NCBI GenBank assembly: GCA_964384465.1
Contig: CAYLLT010000019.1
Coordinates: forward strand, 1-64,000
Direction of reading: 5' to 3'
Origin: CAYLLT01 sp964384465
GTDB lineage: Bacteria > Planctomycetota > Phycisphaerae > UBA1845 > PWPN01
Length of the DNA: 64,000 nucleotides
This document shows positions 54,501 to 62,607 of this stretch, piece after piece. Positions within the stretch are counted from its first letter, which is position 1, and each line of letters starts with the position of its first letter. A program made the translations under genes and the position numbers. The notes beneath the pieces were generated by a model that had not been told where the DNA came from, searched no databases, and saw only the letters and a program-made list of their open reading frames with translations.

Positions 54501-55117
54501 TTGAAGCGGTCGCGGTCGCGGAGTTCCTGGAGCGTGAACTCCTCGTAGGCCAGCGAGCCCTTGTCCTTGTTGTAGAGGCGGATGGTCGAGAAGTTCGACA
54601 CGATGCCCCACGGGCAGCCGGGGAGTGCGTTGAGATACTCCCAGCACTGCCGAACGGCGGTGCGGCCGTTGGAGCGGTCCCGGTCCAAATCGGTCTGGGC
54701 GTCTTTGAGCTCGACGACCACGGTCGGTACGCGCGCGGTGGGGAATTCGCCCAGCGCTGCGTCCGCCGTACCCACGCCCGAGACCGTGTACTTGTGCTCC
54801 AGTTGCCACGCCGCAGGGCTGGTCGTCTTCAGTTCGTAACCGAGTCCCTTCCCGAACAGTTGATCGAGGAACTGCGTGTCGATGGAGGTTTCTTTGTGCT
54901 TGACGAGCTCCCCGGAGGATTCAAGGTCCGCCCAGCGGACGGCGATATCGTACGCACGATCCTGGGCGGCGCCGGCAAGTTGCTGGCTTTTCGCCGCCTC
55001 TCTGAGGTACTTGGGGATGAACAGCGCTCGCTGCCGGCGAATCCGCCGTGCGAGAACTTGCTCTTGGTGCTCGTAGAGGCTGGGTCCGTCCCGTGCTCGG
55101 GCTTTGCGCTTGGCCAT
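51518..55117 (-). CDS. Type IIG restriction-modification enzyme (single polypeptide)
   Basis: 1199 residues. N-terminal nuclease-like region with VPTVVVELKDAQTDLD (about residue 138; a D/ExK-type core with preceding acidic residues). The N6-adenine methyltransferase core has motif I DLACGSGAFLI (about 525) and motif IV VIGNPPWERV (about 650). The C-terminal part (about 850-1199) looks like the target-recognition region and ends with a helical tail. This is the Eco57I-like layout in which one protein cuts and methylates. Start ATG 55117 has GGAG five bases upstream; earlier in-frame codons are not conserved. No separate methylase, specificity or BREX genes are present. It is flanked by a 21-bp direct repeat. 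Confidence 0.88.
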   Translation of the reverse strand: MAKRKARARDGPSLYEHQEQVLARRIRRQRALFIPKYLREAAKSQQLAGAAQDRAYDIAVRWADLESSGELVKHKETSIDTQFLDQLFGKGLGYELKTTSPAAWQLEHKYTVSGVGTADAALGEFPTARVPTVVVELKDAQTDLDRDRSNGRTAVRQCWEYLNALPGCPWGIVSNFSTIRLYNKDKGSLAYEEFTLQELRDRDRFNEFYLLFERGGLLPSKLGQRPRALELLHNTEIRQKDVGDDLYKSYQFQRLRLIEHLHKERGKSLDAAIRIAQRLLDRIIFIAFCEDRELIRENCLERAGSVINPFQRATNPRWQNFLALFFEVDRGGKNVGLEVGYNGNLFKHDDEIDNLELEDDPWTAGFMGFGKYDFSEEVNVEVLGHLFERSITELEKLRVGGLFALKSGVENGDPVPNDATTTQRGKVKVAKGEQANGDAALSKMPKSAQRKRFGIYYTPPAFTGLIVERTVDVIVAERFKALQGKHKVDPEARKDQDPKRLLAYWSACLECLKAITVCDLACGSGAFLIRAYDALDAHYKSVVHGLAGAGMPAADIAKLEDAIPDFILNHNLYGVDLSAEAVEITQLALWIRSARRGKTLADLSRHIVCGNSLVTDPAVDPKALVWAEAFPDIFAKGGPGGFTCVIGNPPWERVKVQEREFFSLLAPETAQAVSAADRRKRIAVLPKNNPELFAAYETALANADRMLTHARKSGDYPLTGKGDVNLYMLFAELARSIVAPDGLVGLLVPSGIATDDTTKEFFNTLMDDKALVSLYDFENKKPYFEDVHRSFKFTALVFGGKDRKTNQADFVFFAHEIEDVADTNKKRHIPLTAADMKLLNPNTKTCPIFRTRRDAALTRAIYKRVPILIDEHRRQGGNPWGIKFFTMFHQTNDAEHFTEAKVWERKKYTLSGNGNIYTRGKKRALPLYEAKMVQAFDHRAASVIVEDDNWVRQGQKTKTYDTQHANPEYAVLPRWWVEEAAVEKAMEAQPGNKLWFMGFKDITSPTNERTMIASFVPRSAVTNKLVLMLTDVEPRRASCFLGNVNSFIFDYVTRQKIGGITLNFFIVEQLPTLPPDTYADKCPWSKRETLEHWISERVLKLSCTAEDMIPLAKACEFKGSRGDGVHIWKEAERARLRAELDAAFFHLYGIERDDAEYMLTQFTGTGHMDDPHLQSGESPWTPGEAGDLVLKVYDDLSMS

Positions 55118-55219
55118 GCGTGCTCCGCTCGAGTCCATCCTTGCAATCTTCAGATCATAACTCATCGCAGCAAGAATGTCGGCAGTCAACCTACCGGGCC
55201 CATGAATTGCGCACCAGCG

Positions 55220-55240
55220 TCACGCCAGCTTCCACGGCGA
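55220..55240. repeat. 21-bp direct repeat, right copy (end of Gfo/Idh gene)
   Basis: Identical to 51490-51510. It encodes SPWKLA-stop on the minus strand and is therefore the genuine 3' end of the oxidoreductase gene. The distance between the copies is 3730 bp. Confidence 0.9.
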
Positions 55241-56584
55241 ACGGTACTCGTACGTGAGCAACTTGTTGGCGTCGGGGTCGTTGGTGACTTGTTCCTTTTC
55301 GGCGTCCCAGGCGAGGTAGCGTTTGCGGTCCAGGGCGAGGTTGCCGAGGAGGGTGGCGGTGGTGGAGCGGTGGCCGGTTTCGACGGGGCAGTTGCATGGT
55401 TTGCGGGTCTTCACGCAATCCAGAAAGTTGCGGGTGTGGAGGACGACATCGTCGTTCTTGCCGGTTTCGACCAGGGCTTTGCCGGCGGGGCGCGTCGCGC
55501 GGAGCTGGGCGCTGACTTCCTTCCGGCGCAGCGGGCTGAGCGCGGGCTTGACCTCGGTGCGGACATCTTGCGGCACGATCTCGATCCGGCCGCCGCGATA
55601 GTACAGCGTGCCTTCGGTGCCTCGGAATTCGACCTCGGCACCCTTGGCGTCCGCGGGGGCGTCGTTGGCGTTGAACTGTGAGAACGTCACTAAAGTGTCG
55701 CCGGGATAATCCCAGATCACTTCCATCGTGTCCGGCACCTCGCGGTTGTCATCGACGGCATAACGACCGCCGGCCGCGAACACGCCTCGCGGCGCGTCCT
55801 GCCCCAGCGCCCAGTGGATCAGGTCCAGGTAGTGCGTGCCCATATTCGTTAACTGCCCGCCCGAGTATTCGCGGAACCAGCGGAACTTGTAGAAACAGCG
55901 GTTCTCGTTGTAGGGCACCTTCCGCGCCGGTCCGAGCCAAAGATCCCAATCGAGTTCGGCCGGCGGGGAGCTGTCGGCCGGCTTGCCGTTACCCATCGGC
56001 GATTCGTTGGAGAGATGAAAGCAGCGGCAGACGGTCACCTTGCCGATTGCACCGGACTGGATCAGCTCGACGATTCGCCGGCAGATCGGGCTCGACCGCC
56101 GCTGCACGCCCATCTGCGTCACGCGGCTGTGCTCCTTGGCCGCGTGGATCATCTTTCGCCCTTCGGCGATCATCAGCGAGAGCGGCTTCTCGACGTAGAC
56201 GTCCTTGCCGGCGGCGCAGGCGTCCACGAACTGAAGCGCGTGCCAGTGGTCGGGCGTGGCGATCACCACGGCGTCAACATCTTTGCGGTCAAGAACCTTT
56301 CGGTAGTCTTTGGTGGTGAAGGGGTCGCCGCCGACCTTCTGCTTCGCGAACTCGACGTACGGCGAATACACATCGCACACCGCGGTGAATACGACGTCTT
56401 GATGCGGTTGAAACCCATCGATCAACTGGTCGCCGCGATTGCCCACGCCGATGATGCCGAGCTGCACGCGCTCGTTGGCCGGGAACGCAGACAATGCTGA
56501 TCGTCTGCTGGCCGCTGCGGCTCCCGCTGCGAGCACGCCGGCCGAGAAGTTGCGTCGCGTGATTCGCGTGATTCTGCTGGACAT
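55220..56584 (-). CDS. TAT-exported Gfo/Idh/MocA-family oxidoreductase
   Basis: 454 residues. TAT signal ITRRNFSAGVLAAGAAAASR, then a Rossmann domain (VQLGIIGVGNRGDQLIDGFQ), VVIATPDHWHALQFVDACAA, KDVYVEKPLSLMIAEGRKMI (the EKP motif), and a C-terminal domain ending LLTYEYRSPWKLA. The family oxidises or reduces sugars and related polyols with NAD(P); exported versions are multiplied in planctomycetes. GGAGGGAAG lies just before ATG 56584, so the longer open frame (to 56803), which crosses palindrome family D, is rejected. Its 3' end carries the R-M island junction. Confidence 0.9.
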   Translation of the reverse strand: MSSRITRITRRNFSAGVLAAGAAAASRRSALSAFPANERVQLGIIGVGNRGDQLIDGFQPHQDVVFTAVCDVYSPYVEFAKQKVGGDPFTTKDYRKVLDRKDVDAVVIATPDHWHALQFVDACAAGKDVYVEKPLSLMIAEGRKMIHAAKEHSRVTQMGVQRRSSPICRRIVELIQSGAIGKVTVCRCFHLSNESPMGNGKPADSSPPAELDWDLWLGPARKVPYNENRCFYKFRWFREYSGGQLTNMGTHYLDLIHWALGQDAPRGVFAAGGRYAVDDNREVPDTMEVIWDYPGDTLVTFSQFNANDAPADAKGAEVEFRGTEGTLYYRGGRIEIVPQDVRTEVKPALSPLRRKEVSAQLRATRPAGKALVETGKNDDVVLHTRNFLDCVKTRKPCNCPVETGHRSTTATLLGNLALDRKRYLAWDAEKEQVTNDPDANKLLTYEYRSPWKLA

Positions 56585-57842
56585 AACTTCCCTCCAAGGG
56601 TCGTCGATGTGGTTTGTACGGCGCATCAGCTTACCTGCGCGCCGATTGGCTTTCCATTTGCAGACCGACCTGCACGGGCGAGACGCCCTTGCCACAAAAC
56701 ACAACCACGGGCGAGACGCCCGTGCCACACGCTGTGAAATGGATGAACTTCGGCAGAGCCGACTGAGGTATCTTTCTTTTTTACATGAGGATACGGATGG
56801 CAACTTCGATCATTGCTGGAGACGGTCGGGAGGTTTTCACAAGATGATACGGTCAGTAAAAAAGGCGTGCGGCACCCTGTACAAATTTGGCGCGGTCAAG
56901 GGTGCCGCAGCGAGTGGAAGACTGGTTTTTAAAAGTTCGGCAACCACCCCGTCAAGCTAATCACTTTATCGAGGTAAGCCGCCGACACCTTTACATTATA
57001 TCAATCAGATTCGGCAAGATCACGCACGTTTTTGCTTGCCGATCAATAAATTCTAGGCACCTCTCCGTGAGAAATCGAATCCATTTCAAATGCCGAATTA
57101 TTGAGGTCCGCTCCGCTTCACGTCGTCGGATTCTTGAACGCCCAAGCCACGATCCGCGCCGCGTGAACCCGCCAGATCAGCGACCCTGTGCCGGAGCAAT
57201 ACCACTGATCTAACGCCGAAGCCCATGCAAAGCCTATGCCACACAGCTTCCGCAATACGATGTTCAACTTAAGTCATTTAATATCAATTGTTTACATGTA
57301 TTATGCCGCTTTAGGAGATCTCCTCCACGATGTTGCAAAAAAACAACACTTGGACACATAAGGTTATACGGAGCAATAGCTTGAAAAGTTTCCGGGGGCT
57401 TGCAGACGATGCGTGCCCCTACTCGGTGAACAGTGAAAACGCCGCCGCCTACGGGGCAGTGGCACGTGGCGGCAGGGTATAGAAATAACGCAGGGCGGGC
57501 AGTAACCCACGCCCGATCGGATCGAATGGGTGGAACCGGTCCCACCCTACATTTGATTTTCGGACTTCGATTCGTCAAGATAATAACCAGTGTTCCGACA
57601 CACCTGAAATGACGGGTAGGTCGCGCCGATACGTTTTTATGTCGGTGCGGTACGACAAAAAAGCACGCACAAAAACAGACTTGTGCGTGGCACCCGATAT
57701 CGGTTTCACCCGTAGATTCAACCTGTGACGGACCACGAGGCCGGAGCCTAAGAAGCAGTTCATTTCCCGCCATTCATGCCCGCGGGCGCTTCCGACTCCA
57801 ACCAGGACCGTCCGCACATCACTTCTCTTTGGGAGTTCAATC
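56585..57842. other. 1.26-kb gene-poor, repeat-bearing region
   Basis: Contains two copies of palindrome family D (56672-56698 and 56703-56730), an 11-bp perfect inverted repeat TGCGGCACCCT/AGGGTGCCGCA (56868-56878, 56899-56909), an AT-richer stretch (56940-57380), a GTAGGGTGGGACCGG-type repeat (about 57540-57555, minus) and a family E-like GCACGCACAA/TTGTGCGTGG hairpin (57663-57690). Open frames here (e.g. 57264-57773 minus) show no recognisable protein and cross these repeats. No RNA gene was recognised. Confidence 0.6.
56672..56730. repeat. Dispersed palindrome family D, tandem copies
   Basis: CACGGGCGAGACGCCCTTGC and CACGGGCGAGACGCCCGTGC with CACA flanks, each itself a hairpin (CACGGGCG/CGCCCGTG). 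Related to 8272-8300 and 47540-47573. Confidence 0.8.
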
Positions 57843-59708
57843 ATGCACTCGCTTATTTTGCGCACCGCCGCCGTCTCTGCCCTCTCGATCTCCTGGCTGC
57901 TCGTGGCCCCTGCCGCTGCCCTGCCGCTGGGCACGGCTTTCACCTACCAGGGCCGGCTCAAGAGCGGCGGCAGCCCGGCCAACGACAGCTACGACCTGCA
58001 GTTCACGCTCTACGATGTGGAAACGGTCGGCAGCATCGTCGCCGGGCCGGTCTGCGCCGACAACGTGAACGTCGCGGATGGCCTGTTCACCGTGCCGTTG
58101 GATTTCGGAGCGGCGGCCTTCAATGGCGACGCCCGCTGGCTGGACATCGGCGTGCGGGCGGACGCGACGGCGGGAAACTGCGGCGCCGGAGCCTATACGC
58201 CGCTGGTGCCGCGTCAGAAGTTGACCGGCGTGCCCTATGCCCTCTTCTCCACCGCTCCCTGGGCCACCAGCGGGGCCAACATTTCGAACACCAACACCGG
58301 CAACGTCGGTATCGGCACCAGCGCGCCGATGTCACCTCTGCACGTGACCACGGCCGGAACACCGGCGGTGTTCGCCGAGACTACCGGTGGCGCGGGAACC
58401 AACTTCGGCGTGATCGGCAGCAGCGCCAGCACCAGCGGACGCGGCGTGCTGGGCACGGTGGGTGCGGCTTCGGGCGCGACCTACGGCGTGGTCGGCGAAA
58501 GTCAGAGCGCCATCGGCACCGGCGTGCGCGGCTGGGCCAAAGACACCACCGGACAGAATTATGGTGTGTACGGCCAGACCAGCAGTGTCAATGGCACCGG
58601 CGTCTACGGCCTCGCGCTGGCCAACACCGGCACGAATTATGGTGTGTACGGCCAGACAGCCAGCACGAATGGCCGCGGCGTGTACGGCTTCGCCACCGCC
58701 GCCAGCGGGACAACCTACGGCGTCCACGGCCAAAACAACAGCACGGATGGCCGCGGCGTTTTCGGGGAAGCCACCGCCGCCAGCGGGACGAACTACGGCG
58801 TGTACGGCAGGAGCGACAGCCCCCAGGGATATGGCGTGTATGGCGAGAGCGCCGACAACGCCGGCGTGTACGGCATCGCCACGGCCACCAGCGGCACCAA
58901 CTACGGCGGTTTCTTTTGGTCCGACAGCACCTCCGGTCGCGGCGTCAACGGCACCGCCAACGCCGCCACCGGCTCCACTGTCGGCGGCATATTCCAGAGT
59001 TCAAGCACGTCCGGCATCGGCGTCAACGGCATCGCCAGCGCCCTCAGCGGCACCACCTACGGCGGCCGGTTCCTCAGTGCCAGCACTTCCGGCACCGCCG
59101 TACTCGGGTATGCCACCGGCCTCAGCGGCGCCAACTACGGCGTGTACGGCCAAACCAACAGCCCGGACGGCTACTCCGGCTATTTCCTCAACGGACTGAT
59201 CTACTTGGGCGGCGATGTCGGCATTGGCGTCAGCAACCCGTTATTCCGGCTTCACCTCAGTCAGAACTCCGCCGCCAAGCCCACCAGCAACACGTGGACC
59301 ATCTCGTCGGACCGCCGCCTCAAGAAGAACATCACGCCCATCGACGGCGCGCTGGATCAACTTCTGCAATTGCACGGCGTGACCTATCAATGGATTCATC
59401 CTGAGGATCAAGGCGACATGGCCGGAACCTACACCGGCATGATCGCGCAGGATGTGGAGAAAGTATTTCCCGAATGGATCAGCGAAGACAAGGACGGCTA
59501 CAAGCACTTGACCGTCATCGGCTTCGAGGGTCTGGCCGTCGAAGCCCTGCGGCAACTTCGGACGGAGAAGGATTCACAGATACGGTCGCAACAACGTGAG
59601 ATCGAAGTCCAGCGTGCGGCAATCGACTTGCTCCGCGAGCAGGTCCAGCGCCTCCAAGCGACCGTGCAGGCGTTGGCTGAGGATATCCACAACCAAGGAA
59701 ATCGCTGA
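57843..59708 (+). CDS. Secreted repeat protein with C-terminal peptidase S74 (intramolecular chaperone) domain
   Basis: 621 residues. Signal peptide (ISWLLVAPAAALP) and an N-terminal domain (TAFTYQGRLKSGGSPANDSY) shared with the next gene. Residues about 160-460 are glycine/threonine-rich repeats with NYGVYGQT or TYGVHGQN cores (about 20-24 residues each), a beta-helix-like fibre. The end has SDRRLKKNITPIDGALDQLL, an S74 auto-cleaving chaperone domain as in phage tail spikes, with a long helical tail (RTEKDSQIRSQQREIEVQRA). GGGAG lies upstream of ATG 57843. It probably trimerises and cleaves itself to form surface fibres. Confidence 0.88.
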   Translation: MHSLILRTAAVSALSISWLLVAPAAALPLGTAFTYQGRLKSGGSPANDSYDLQFTLYDVETVGSIVAGPVCADNVNVADGLFTVPLDFGAAAFNGDARWLDIGVRADATAGNCGAGAYTPLVPRQKLTGVPYALFSTAPWATSGANISNTNTGNVGIGTSAPMSPLHVTTAGTPAVFAETTGGAGTNFGVIGSSASTSGRGVLGTVGAASGATYGVVGESQSAIGTGVRGWAKDTTGQNYGVYGQTSSVNGTGVYGLALANTGTNYGVYGQTASTNGRGVYGFATAASGTTYGVHGQNNSTDGRGVFGEATAASGTNYGVYGRSDSPQGYGVYGESADNAGVYGIATATSGTNYGGFFWSDSTSGRGVNGTANAATGSTVGGIFQSSSTSGIGVNGIASALSGTTYGGRFLSASTSGTAVLGYATGLSGANYGVYGQTNSPDGYSGYFLNGLIYLGGDVGIGVSNPLFRLHLSQNSAAKPTSNTWTISSDRRLKKNITPIDGALDQLLQLHGVTYQWIHPEDQGDMAGTYTGMIAQDVEKVFPEWISEDKDGYKHLTVIGFEGLAVEALRQLRTEKDSQIRSQQREIEVQRAAIDLLREQVQRLQATVQALAEDIHNQGNR

Positions 59709-59711
59709 TGA

Positions 59712-59762
59712 AAAGTCCCATCGTTGTCGCGAGCCTCGCCGTGGTGAGCGCGGCATAACTGA
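59712..59762 (+). pseudogene. Orphan signal-peptide stub (MKSPIVVASLAVVSAA)
   Basis: ATG 59708-59710 region reads a 16-residue signal-like peptide, then TAA, with no continuation in any frame. It may be the start of a deleted exported-protein gene. Evidence is weak because it is so short. Confidence 0.3.
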
Positions 59763-59819
59763 CATTCGCGAGCCCGCCCTGATGTTGCCAGTGCTTGCTT
59801 TCAAGAAAGGATGGTACCC

Positions 59820-61907
59820 ATGAACGCTCTCAGAACATTGCTGTGGATCGCAACGATTACAGTGCTGAACGGCGGCGCGCTGGCCCAGCCTACGCCGCTC
59901 AGCACCGCCGTCACTTACCAGGGCCAGCTCAAACAGAGCGGCAGCCCGGTCAGCAGCACGTGTGATCTGCAATTCAGTTTGTGGGACGATCCGACCAGCA
60001 CCAATCCGGCCAACCAGATCGGCGGCACGCTGACCTTCAGCGGGGGCAACGCGGTCAGCATCAGCAACGGCCTGTTCACCGTCCAGCTCGATTTCGGCGC
60101 TGCGGCTTTCACCGGCGACGCCCGCTGGCTGCAAGTCGGCGTGGCCTGCCCGTCGGGCGGGCCTTTCACCACGCTCGGACCGCGCCAACAGGTTCTGGCC
60201 GCGCCGTATGCGCTGTTTGCCCGCACCGCGCCGTGGAGCGGCCTGTTGGGCGTTCCCGCCGGCTTCGCCGACGGCATCGACGATGTGGGCGGACTGGTGC
60301 TGCCGTTCAGCGCCAGCGCTGCCAGCTCGACCGCGCTGTTTGCCATTACCCAGACCGGCGACGGGCCGGCCGCCCTTTTCAAGGTCCAACCGCAGCCCGA
60401 GCCGCCCATGCCCATGCCGGCCATCGAGGCGATCAGCGCAATCAGCGCGCCGGCGATCAAGGCCACGAACACGGGCGGCGGATCGGCCCTCGATGCGGTT
60501 CGGACCATCGTCGGCCCGCCGATAGCGCCGGTCATCCGCGCCACCAACAACGGCAGCGGTTCGGCGCTTGAAGCCGTATCTCAGGGTGTCCCAGACCCGG
60601 TCGATGCCCCCACTATTCAAGCCACCAATCTGGGCGACGGCCCGGCCCTCGATGCGGTCCGGGGCCACGTCGGTCCGCCGGAAGCGCCGGTCATCCGCGC
60701 GACCAACGACGGAGGCGGCCAGGGCATTCAGGCGACGAATAACGGCAGTGCCGCGACGATCGAGGCCACCAACAACGGCGACGGCCCGGCGGCGGTGTTC
60801 ATCATCGATCCGGAGCTTACCCCGGCGCCGGCGATCCGGGCTACGAATACGCACCTGGGCTCCGCGGCGCTTTTCGAGAAGATCGGGGGCATCGACCCGG
60901 GTTTCTGTCCGACCATCGACGCGACCAACAAGGTGGGCGGTTCGGCGATTGAAGCCGTATCCCAGGGTGTCCCAGACCCGATCGAAGCCCCCACGATTCA
61001 AGCCACCAATCTTGGTGCTGGGCCGGCCATCGACGCGGTTCGGACTATCGTCGGCCCGCCGGATGCGCCGGTCATCCGCGCCACCAACAACGGCAGCGGT
61101 TCGGCGATTGAAGCCGTATCTCAGGCTATCCCAGACCCGATCAGTGCCCCCACGATTCAAGCCACCAATCTTGGCGGCGGGCCGGCCCTCGATGCGGTTC
61201 GGATCAACGTCGGCCCGCCGTCAGCGCCGGTCATCCGCGCCACCAACACCGGCCTGGGCATGGCCGTCGAGGCGGCCAGCGCGGACAGCGCCGCGACGAT
61301 GCGGGCCACGAACACCGGCAGCGGACCGGCCCTCGAGGCGGTTCGGAACAACGTCGGCCCGCCGTCAGCGCCGGTCATCCGCGCCACCAACAACGGCCTG
61401 GGCATGGCCGTCGAGGCGGCCAGCGCGGACAGCGCCGCGACCATGCGGGCGACGAACACGGGCGGCGGACCGGGCGTGTACGCCTCGGCCACCAGCGGCA
61501 ACGCCATCCACGGCATCAGCACCGCCGGCTCGGCGGGCTATTTCGAGGGCAACGTGCACCTCACCGGCAACCTGACCAAGGCCTATACCACCGGCACCTC
61601 CAGCCGGGCCGCGCCGATCGCCTACGCGAGCATCGATGGCCCGACCGGCATGGTGACCGCGGGCACACCCAACGTGAGCAGTGTGTGGGACAGCGCGAAC
61701 CTGCGCTATGTGATCACCATCGCCGGGGAAGCCTACTCCTCCACCGGCTACATCACCACGGTCACGCCGATCGCCGGCGCCGCGCCGGAAGCCCTGTTCG
61801 CGGTCACCAGCAGCGGGTCTGGACAGCTCCGCGTTCGTATCATGAGCCCGCCGTCGGGAACCACCGGTTTGCAGAGGCCATTCCAATTCATCACCTACAA
61901 GCCGTAA
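59820..61907 (+). CDS. Secreted repeat protein, paralogue of the preceding fibre protein
   Basis: 695 residues. Signal peptide (LLWIATITVLNGGALAQP) and the same N-terminal domain as the previous gene (TAVTYQGQLKQSGSPVSSTC, DLQFSLWD, VQLDFGAAAFTGDARWLQVG). Residues about 200-560 carry tandem repeats of the type APVIRATNNGSGSALEAVSQ plus GVPDPVDAPTIQATNLGDGP, some almost identical in DNA. The C-terminal 130 residues (ASIDGPTGMVTAGTPNVSSV) are unrelated to S74. AAAGGA precedes ATG 59820. It is probably a surface fibre; gene order suggests co-expression with the S74 protein. Confidence 0.82.
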   Translation: MNALRTLLWIATITVLNGGALAQPTPLSTAVTYQGQLKQSGSPVSSTCDLQFSLWDDPTSTNPANQIGGTLTFSGGNAVSISNGLFTVQLDFGAAAFTGDARWLQVGVACPSGGPFTTLGPRQQVLAAPYALFARTAPWSGLLGVPAGFADGIDDVGGLVLPFSASAASSTALFAITQTGDGPAALFKVQPQPEPPMPMPAIEAISAISAPAIKATNTGGGSALDAVRTIVGPPIAPVIRATNNGSGSALEAVSQGVPDPVDAPTIQATNLGDGPALDAVRGHVGPPEAPVIRATNDGGGQGIQATNNGSAATIEATNNGDGPAAVFIIDPELTPAPAIRATNTHLGSAALFEKIGGIDPGFCPTIDATNKVGGSAIEAVSQGVPDPIEAPTIQATNLGAGPAIDAVRTIVGPPDAPVIRATNNGSGSAIEAVSQAIPDPISAPTIQATNLGGGPALDAVRINVGPPSAPVIRATNTGLGMAVEAASADSAATMRATNTGSGPALEAVRNNVGPPSAPVIRATNNGLGMAVEAASADSAATMRATNTGGGPGVYASATSGNAIHGISTAGSAGYFEGNVHLTGNLTKAYTTGTSSRAAPIAYASIDGPTGMVTAGTPNVSSVWDSANLRYVITIAGEAYSSTGYITTVTPIAGAAPEALFAVTSSGSGQLRVRIMSPPSGTTGLQRPFQFITYKP
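60498..61455 (+). repeat. Internal DNA-level tandem repeats of the surface-protein gene
   Basis: Blocks such as GCGCCGGTCATCCGCGCCAC, then GTATCTCAGG and CCCGATCGAAGCCCCC recur at about 60525, 61068 and, in part, 60940. Another block (GGCATGGCCGTCGAGGCGGC) occurs at about 61258 and 61402. Near-identity points to recent amplification or gene conversion. Confidence 0.8.
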
Positions 61908-62092
61908 GGCAGGATAAGGAGACTTACCGTGAAGCGGACCTTTCAACGCTGTGGCTATTGTTGGATAATACCTCTATTTTACCACCACCTACCGGCCCAG
62001 ACCGGTCGGGTGGCCCATTCTTTGCGCCAGCAAAGGGTGGGGTCGCGATGATGGGAGATGGCGTCACCAGGTAACTTCGATACGATGGTTGT
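61908..62092. other. Intergenic stretch with an orphan start and a repeat
   Basis: A strong AAGGAG at about 61917 precedes GTG 61930, which opens a 40-codon frame (KRTFQRCGYCWIIPLFYHHL) interrupted by the repeat-like CGGGTGGCCCATTCTTTGCG with its inverted CAGCAAAGGGTGGG. This looks like a gene start cut by a repeat. Confidence 0.4.
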
Positions 62093-62330
62093 GTGCCCAC
62101 TCGCGAACAGAACGAGCGCAAATTCGACCCATGGCGCGATCCGCCCGGCGGCGGACGGTGCTACCGGCTGGATGTTCAAGGGCACCACGGCTGGCGGGCC
62201 CGCTATTCAAAGGAAGTTGACGAGCGCTCGCGTAACGGTTCGTTTCCGGCAGGAAATCCACGACGAAACCGGCCGGCTCGTCGAGGTCCATCGGAAGTTT
62301 CCAATTGATGAGGGTCATCGAAAGGTGTAG
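62093..62330 (+). pseudogene. Conserved small gene A, frameshifted
   Basis: GTG 62093 opens PTREQNERKFDPWRDPPGGG, RCYRLDVQGHHGWRARYSKE and VDE, then at about 62220-62230 the sense continues in the next frame as ARVTVRFRQEIHDETGRLVE and VHRKFPIDEGHRKV to the TAG at 62330. The total of 238 nt is one base more than 79 codons, so a single extra base explains it. The pattern matches a conserved hypothetical family I know only by sequence (KEVD...FWQEIYDE-G-LVEVH-K-PVDKGH). No function known. Confidence 0.7.
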
Positions 62331-62339
62331 GATGGGCAC

Positions 62340-62596
62340 ATGCAAGTCACCCGGCAAATGGTGGCCGATCAGATCGTCAGCTACCTTCACGGCCGCGGGT
62401 CGCTCCCGCAACTGGTGGATTGGGCGGAGCGAGAGATCATGACGGCGAGTTCGAGTCGCCCGCCGTTCGCGATGCGGTCGCACGGCTGGGCGTGGCGGAT
62501 GTGCGGGCCTTTGGTCTGACCTGGGAAGATTGCCAGCGCTTGCTGCGCGATCTGGGTTTCGAGGCCCACGTGGAGATTGCACTGGTGAAAAGCTGA
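62340..62596 (+). pseudogene. Conserved small gene B, frameshifted
   Basis: ATG 62340 opens QVTRQMVADQIVSYLHGRGS and LPQLVDWAEREIM; then one base is missing at about 62441, and the sense continues in the next frame as GEFESPAVRDAVARLGVADV, RAFGLTWEDCQRLLRDLGFE and AHVEIALVKS to TGA 62596. The 257 nt are one short of 86 codons. The uncorrected frame ends early at 62517-62519. It lies 9 bp after gene A and probably was its operon partner. The layout resembles other small conserved two-gene units of unknown function. Confidence 0.7.
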
Positions 62597-62607
62597 CGCC
62601 CGCCGCC

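Noticed and set aside
51518..55117. BREX or DISARM defence locus
   Set aside because: The methylase-nuclease protein stands alone; no pglZ, brxC, helicase or PLD genes are adjacent, so it is called type IIG.
57264..57773. Minus-strand 169-codon frame in the 56.6-57.8 kb gap
   Set aside because: It crosses two dispersed repeat types, has an odd residue mix and no family resemblance.
57776..59404. 542-codon frame overlapping the S74 gene
   Set aside because: Arg/His/Gln-rich translation of the Gly-Tyr repeat region in another frame; no ribosome site, no domain.
59574..61160. 528-codon minus frame over the repeat-protein gene
   Set aside because: Mirror of the tandem repeats; explained by the plus-strand gene.
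60498..61455. Possible CRISPR array
   Set aside because: Repeats are long, contiguous and in frame with a protein; there are no unique spacers of constant length and no cas genes.
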